A stretch of 64,000 bases of DNA from NCBI RefSeq assembly GCF_003182255.1, contig NZ_QGTQ01000004.1, positions 180,538 to 244,537 of the forward strand, given 5' to 3'. The stretch comes from Paenibacillus cellulosilyticus. Lineage in GTDB: Bacteria; Bacillota; Bacilli; Paenibacillales; Paenibacillaceae. The translations under genes were made by a program, and so were the position numbers. Below the pieces are notes generated by a model. The model searched no databases, had not been told where the DNA came from, and was given only the letters and a program-made list of their open reading frames with translations. Of this stretch, positions 62,992 to 64,000 are shown in pieces; within the stretch, counting starts at the first letter, position 1, and every line of letters starts with the position of its first letter.

Positions 62992-63019
62992 ATTCACCCT
63001 CCTTCCATCATCCTTCTAG

Positions 63020-63982
63020 TTATTGTAATGCCTTGAGCAGGTTTTGCAAATTCGATTCCATAATGGTAACATAATTGTCACCATTCTTCTGCTGTTTGTC
63101 CGTCAATCCTTCAACTGGATTCAGGACGAGCGTTTGCACATCCGCCTCGTTAGCCAACGTTTCAGCCAGCGTGCTCGACACGAGTTCCTCGAAGAAAATG
63201 TATTTCACACCGTTCTCCTTCACGAACTTCGCTAGGTTAAGCAGATCCTGTGCACGCGGCTCAGAATCCGGTGACAACCCCATAATCGATTGTTCATTCA
63301 GTCCGTAGTCACGAGCCAGGTAACCGAATGCTTGGTGAGAAACGATGATATCCTTCTTCTGGACCGCGCCCAATTCTCTTGTATACTGCTCATCAAGCGT
63401 CTTCAGTTGTTCTACAAGCTTCTCGTAGTTAGCGCTGTATTGTTCTTCATGCGCTGCGTCAGCCTTAATCAGCATTTGCTTCACATTGTCCGCCATTACA
63501 AGCATCGACTTAGGGCTTACCCACGTATGAGGGTCAACGTCCAGATCGCCATGATCATGATCATCATCCTCTTCGTGTTCCTCACTGTTACCATCCAACA
63601 GTGTAATGCCTTCGCTCATCGCGCCTGTCATGAGCTCCGTATTCTTCGGCAGCCCTTCGAGGAAATCGTCGATCCAGCCTTCCAGCCCAGCACCATTATA
63701 GAGCAGCAGCTGCGCTTTCGCAGCCGTGTCTAGATCGCGGCTCTTCGGACTCCATTCATGCGGCTCGACACCAGTCGGAACGAGATTAATAACATTCGCA
63801 TATTCGCCGCCAATTTCACTTGCCAAATAATAAAGTGGATAAAAGCTTGTAACTACATTCGTTTTATCATCAGAAAGCTTCGAAGATGCCGAATTACTAC
63901 AGCCAGCAATGATCAGTGCCATTGCTGCGATCATAATCAAAGTATAACGCGCTTTACTCAATCCTCGCATTGCTAGTTTCAT
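63020..63982 (-). CDS. znuA: Zinc-type metal-binding lipoprotein of the ABC transporter
   Basis: 320 aa. Lipobox LIIAGC at about residue 27 gives a membrane-anchored lipoprotein. Metal ligands typical of cluster 9: TGVEPHEWSPK, VDPHTWVSPK and SHQAFGYLARDYGL His residues. An acidic His-rich loop (EEHEEDDDHDHGDLDVD, about 139-155) is characteristic of zinc rather than manganese binders. Complete in the window: the ATG is 19 bp from the right edge and has a GGAGACAGG-type site. No Zur box is visible in the remaining bases. Confidence 0.92.
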   Translation of the reverse strand: MKLAMRGLSKARYTLIMIAAMALIIAGCSNSASSKLSDDKTNVVTSFYPLYYLASEIGGEYANVINLVPTGVEPHEWSPKSRDLDTAAKAQLLLYNGAGLEGWIDDFLEGLPKNTELMTGAMSEGITLLDGNSEEHEEDDDHDHGDLDVDPHTWVSPKSMLVMADNVKQMLIKADAAHEEQYSANYEKLVEQLKTLDEQYTRELGAVQKKDIIVSHQAFGYLARDYGLNEQSIMGLSPDSEPRAQDLLNLAKFVKENGVKYIFFEELVSSTLAETLANEADVQTLVLNPVEGLTDKQQKNGDNYVTIMESNLQNLLKALQ

Positions 63983-64000
63983 ATTGTACCTGTCTCCATT

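Overview
The window looks like chromosomal DNA of an endospore-forming Bacillota, most probably Paenibacillus or a close relative (inference). It has a complete spoIIIA operon, spo0A, spoIVB, spoIIM and mciZ. Gene order follows the Bacillus yqh/yqi/yqk core: xerD-deoB-punA, bfmB/lpd, spo0A-spoIVB-recN-argR-tlyA-dxs-ispA-xseBA-folD-nusB, accCB, spoIIIAA-AH, yqhV, efp-papA-aroQ-yqhR/yqhQ, mntR. It differs from Bacillus by having lipB, a starch-degrading cluster and several interspersed repeats. No rRNA, tRNA, CRISPR array, transposase or prophage was seen. Most genes lie on the minus strand.

Layout. 1-1165: tandem array of a repeat of about 375-397 bp that runs off the left edge. 1.2-6.4 kb: nucleoside salvage (pdp, punA, deoB) with a small Spo0E-like gene, then xerD and yqzK. 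6.4-12.8 kb: alanine dehydrogenase, a cytoplasmic-type subtilase, fur, spoIIM, a Nudix hydrolase and two very small genes, mciZ and a prli42-like gene, with a PepT-like peptidase between them. 12.8-19.1 kb: lipB beside the branched-chain 2-oxoacid dehydrogenase genes E2, E1beta, E1alpha and lpd, then a DUF2627 gene. 19.1-31.9 kb: an orphan Imm7-type immunity gene, then the spo0A to nusB core. 32.3-35.8 kb: DUF2273/amaP, an Asp23-family gene and biotin carboxylase genes. 36.2-42.4 kb: spoIIIA operon and yqhV.

42.5-55.2 kb interrupts the usual spoIIIA-yqhV-efp neighbourhood. It holds a ComB-family phosphatase, a cytoplasmic GH13 enzyme, a LacI-type regulator, two large secreted amylases (GH13, and a GH119 type) that share the same C-terminal FN3-CBM25-FN3-CBM25-CBM20 chain, and lysC. 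The GH13 gene and the GH119 gene each have a GAAACCGGTTTC operator just downstream of a predicted promoter, which suggests one LacI-controlled starch regulon: the secreted enzymes cut starch outside and the cytoplasmic enzyme processes the imported products. 55.3-64 kb: efp, papA, aroQ, yqhR/yqhQ, mntR, ccdA and a zinc-type ABC transporter.

The most novel signals are non-coding. (1) A short palindromic repeat carrying the Shine-Dalgarno sequence sits before deoB, mciZ and spoIIIAG. (2) Two conserved sequence blocks are shared by the regions upstream of nusB and accB, and in the accB copy they flank a possible three-way RNA junction. (3) Further repeat families are present. Start sites were corrected from ribosome-binding-site spacing where the longest reading frame was implausible.
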